Shown in pieces: positions 23,698-24,265 of a DNA stretch of 24,265 bases (its first letter is position 1; the number at the start of each line of letters is the position of its first letter). Origin of the DNA: GCA-020345945 sp964596985. Its GTDB lineage: Archaea; Thermoproteota; Bathyarchaeia; RBG-16-48-13; GCA-020345945. The translations under genes and the position numbers were made by a program. The notes beneath the pieces were generated by a model. It saw only the letters and a program-made list of their open reading frames with translations, ran no database searches and had not been told where the DNA came from. The stretch lies in the NCBI GenBank assembly GCA_964596985.1, contig CAZQWG010000013.1:1-24265 (forward strand). Direction: 5' to 3'.

Positions 23698-23714
23698 TTT
23701 AAAGGTTCAAGTCC
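23687..23714. repeat. Near-perfect 28-bp palindrome at the tRNA fragment edge
   Basis: Two 11-bp arms flank the 6-bp centre TTTAAA: GGATTCGAACC (23687-23697) and GGTTCAAGTCC (23704-23714), matching at 9 of 11 positions as inverted repeats; the inner 16 bp are perfect. One arm is the tRNA T-loop. Arms of about 11 bp around a 6-bp centre are the shape of a tyrosine-recombinase core site. Confidence 0.6.
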
Positions 23715-23733
23715 ATTTAGCGCGGGTTGAAGC

Positions 23734-23859
23734 CTATTTTGGTTTGAATTTGCCGCAAGAGTAGGTTTCGGTGACTTTCTGCTTTATGAGGGAACAGTAT
23801 AGGTTTCCCCTTCTAACTCTGAGGTGGGAGCAGTTTTTACATGCCCTCTCTAAACTCAT
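23734..23859 (-). CDS. 41-aa Cys-rich zinc-ribbon-like protein
   Basis: A 41-codon ATG gene too short for usual cut-offs. It begins MSLERACKNCSHLRVRRG and ends TYSCGKFKPK, with cysteines C7, C10, C22 and C35 in the order C-x2-C-x11-C-x12-C. Small proteins of the type CxxC...YC...C.xF.PK are common on phages, prophages and archaeal mobile elements and probably bind zinc or iron; none has a firm function. An AGGAG lies 8-9 nt ahead of the ATG, inside the end of the preceding gene, only 4 nt separating the two frames. It ends 37 nt from the tRNA fragment, so it would be the outermost gene of an integrated element. Confidence 0.7.
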   Translation of the reverse strand: MSLERACKNCSHLRVRRGNLYCSLIKQKVTETYSCGKFKPK

Positions 23860-23863
23860 TTCT

Positions 23864-24022
23864 TTATCTCCTCATAAGTCTTTGATGTTTTTTCCAGTTC
23901 GCGAGATACATTGGGCATTTCATCTTATCCTTGCATTTCTTGCATTCAGGGCGAAGCCTCGTCCAGTACCGCTGGCAAGGCAGACTGGTTGGAGGAGGAG
24001 TCTTAGCGGTAGGAGCTGACAT
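23864..24022 (-). CDS. 52-aa Cys-rich basic protein
   Basis: ATG at 24022, with an in-frame TGA three codons upstream, so this is the earliest start. The N-terminus is proline/threonine-rich (MSAPTAKTPPPTSLP) and the rest is basic, with C16, C27, C30 and C36 (PECKKCKDKMKCPMY), a compact four-cysteine set suited to zinc or an Fe-S cluster, and a basic tail, WKKHQRLMRR. A TATA-like TATTTATGG stands about 30-40 nt ahead. It is followed after 4 nt by the 41-aa Cys-rich gene, and its last codons hold that gene's ribosome-binding site. I recognise no family; a nucleic-acid-binding protein of a mobile element is a reasonable guess. Confidence 0.6.
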   Translation of the reverse strand: MSAPTAKTPPPTSLPCQRYWTRLRPECKKCKDKMKCPMYLANWKKHQRLMRR

Positions 24023-24113
24023 CTTGGGTCATTCCACTAGTTAAGGTCCATCGGTACCATAAATACATAACAGCCTTAAGCCTTGAAAGCATCGCGCGCT
24101 ATCTTGTACTCAT
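24003..24113 (-). pseudogene. Short ORF with strong ribosome-binding site, interrupted by TAG
   Basis: A perfect GGAGGT (24121-24126 on the other strand as ACCTCC) stands 7 nt ahead of an ATG at 24113. The frame reads MSTR, then TAG, then continues RAMLSRLKAVMYLWYRW and on to a TAA at 24003, 35 sense codons in all. It overlaps the start of the 52-aa gene by 20 nt. It may be a decayed small gene, a four-codon leader peptide, or a frame reinitiated at the ATG at 24092. Confidence 0.3.
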
Positions 24114-24183
24114 GTGCTAGACCTCCTATGTTTCTAACTACTTCGAGTGAAGAACACTTATCTGGTACCCGAAGGGTTACAAT

Positions 24184-24265
24184 ATGCACATTCTTCATTT
24201 GAGGGCAGTGTTCATGGCAAGGGTAGCGAAGGAACTCGAGGATATTTCCGGTAGAGTAGATGGCG
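24184..24265 (+). CDS. 5' end of an unidentified gene, truncated by window edge
   Basis: An ATG at 24184 opens a frame to the window edge: MHILHLRAVFMARVAKEL, then EDISGRVDG. A second ATG at 24214 (MARVAKEL) with GAGGG about 10 nt ahead is an alternative start. The frame is divergent from the Cys-rich genes. The visible 27 residues are too few to name a family. If the integrated-element reading is right, this would be an element gene. Confidence 0.35.
   Translation, partial: MHILHLRAVFMARVAKELEDISGRVDG

Noticed and set aside
23673..23900. Intron-containing or split tRNA using the 25-nt piece as its last exon
   Set aside because: No GGGCCCG 5' acceptor strand, D-arm or anticodon arm is seen to the right on the minus strand, and a well-formed small gene occupies the space. 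A distant trans-spliced half cannot be excluded but is less likely than an att remnant.
1..24265. CRISPR arrays, insertion sequences, rRNA or complete tRNA genes
   Set aside because: No regularly spaced repeats, transposase motifs, rRNA landmarks or complete cloverleaf sequences were found by eye on either strand.

Overview
The window looks like a piece of an archaeal chromosome. Many genes start with TTG or GTG, AT-rich TATA-like boxes lie about 25-45 nt ahead of several starts, and the content is archaeal in flavour: two F420/flavin-type luciferase-like oxidoreductases, a phosphosulfolactate-synthase family protein, a dolichol-phosphate-type glycosyltransferase and a probable corrinoid protein. 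An uncultivated TACK-type lineage (Bathyarchaeia-like) would fit, but that is an inference; no marker gene here settles it.

Left part (1-9.7 kb): a probable corrinoid-protein N-terminus running off the left edge, a small zinc-finger protein, a VOC/glyoxalase protein, a GT2 glycosyltransferase, an SMP-30/gluconolactonase, a Yip1-like membrane protein, a ComA-like protein, an MFS transporter, a cofactor-dependent phosphoglycerate mutase, an NADPH:FMN reductase-like flavoprotein, a DapA-family aldolase and a small cysteine-containing protein of unknown role. Most are monocistronic and alternate in strand. The 363-nt gap at 6852-7214 is rich in dyad symmetries.

Middle and right part (9.7-23.6 kb): an FAD/NAD(P) disulfide-type oxidoreductase and a D-2-hydroxyacid dehydrogenase are followed by a molybdenum-enzyme neighbourhood: MoeA (Mo insertion), XdhC (sulfuration and delivery chaperone) and a MocA-like cytidylyltransferase. 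Then come an M24 peptidase, two LLM oxidoreductases flanking a cysteine-synthase-like enzyme, and a translationally coupled three-gene operon (FAD, 2Fe-2S and molybdopterin subunits) for a xanthine-dehydrogenase-family hydroxylase. The large subunit carries an AFRGFG loop rather than the AYxCSFR loop of form I CO dehydrogenase, so the substrate is probably an aldehyde, purine, N-heterocycle or acyl-CoA aromatic, not CO. Gluconolactonase, the DapA-type aldolase, the hydroxylase and phosphoglycerate mutase would also fit a non-phosphorylative Entner-Doudoroff-like sugar-acid route, as a hypothesis.

Right end (23.6-24.27 kb): just past the operon terminator lies the 3' 25 nt of a tRNA gene (minus strand, encoded CCA) with no tRNA body. 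It abuts a near-perfect palindrome and then two very short, tightly spaced genes for Cys-rich, probably metal-binding proteins. This looks like the att end of an element integrated in a tRNA gene, most of which would lie to the right of the window. It is the most interesting part of the sequence.
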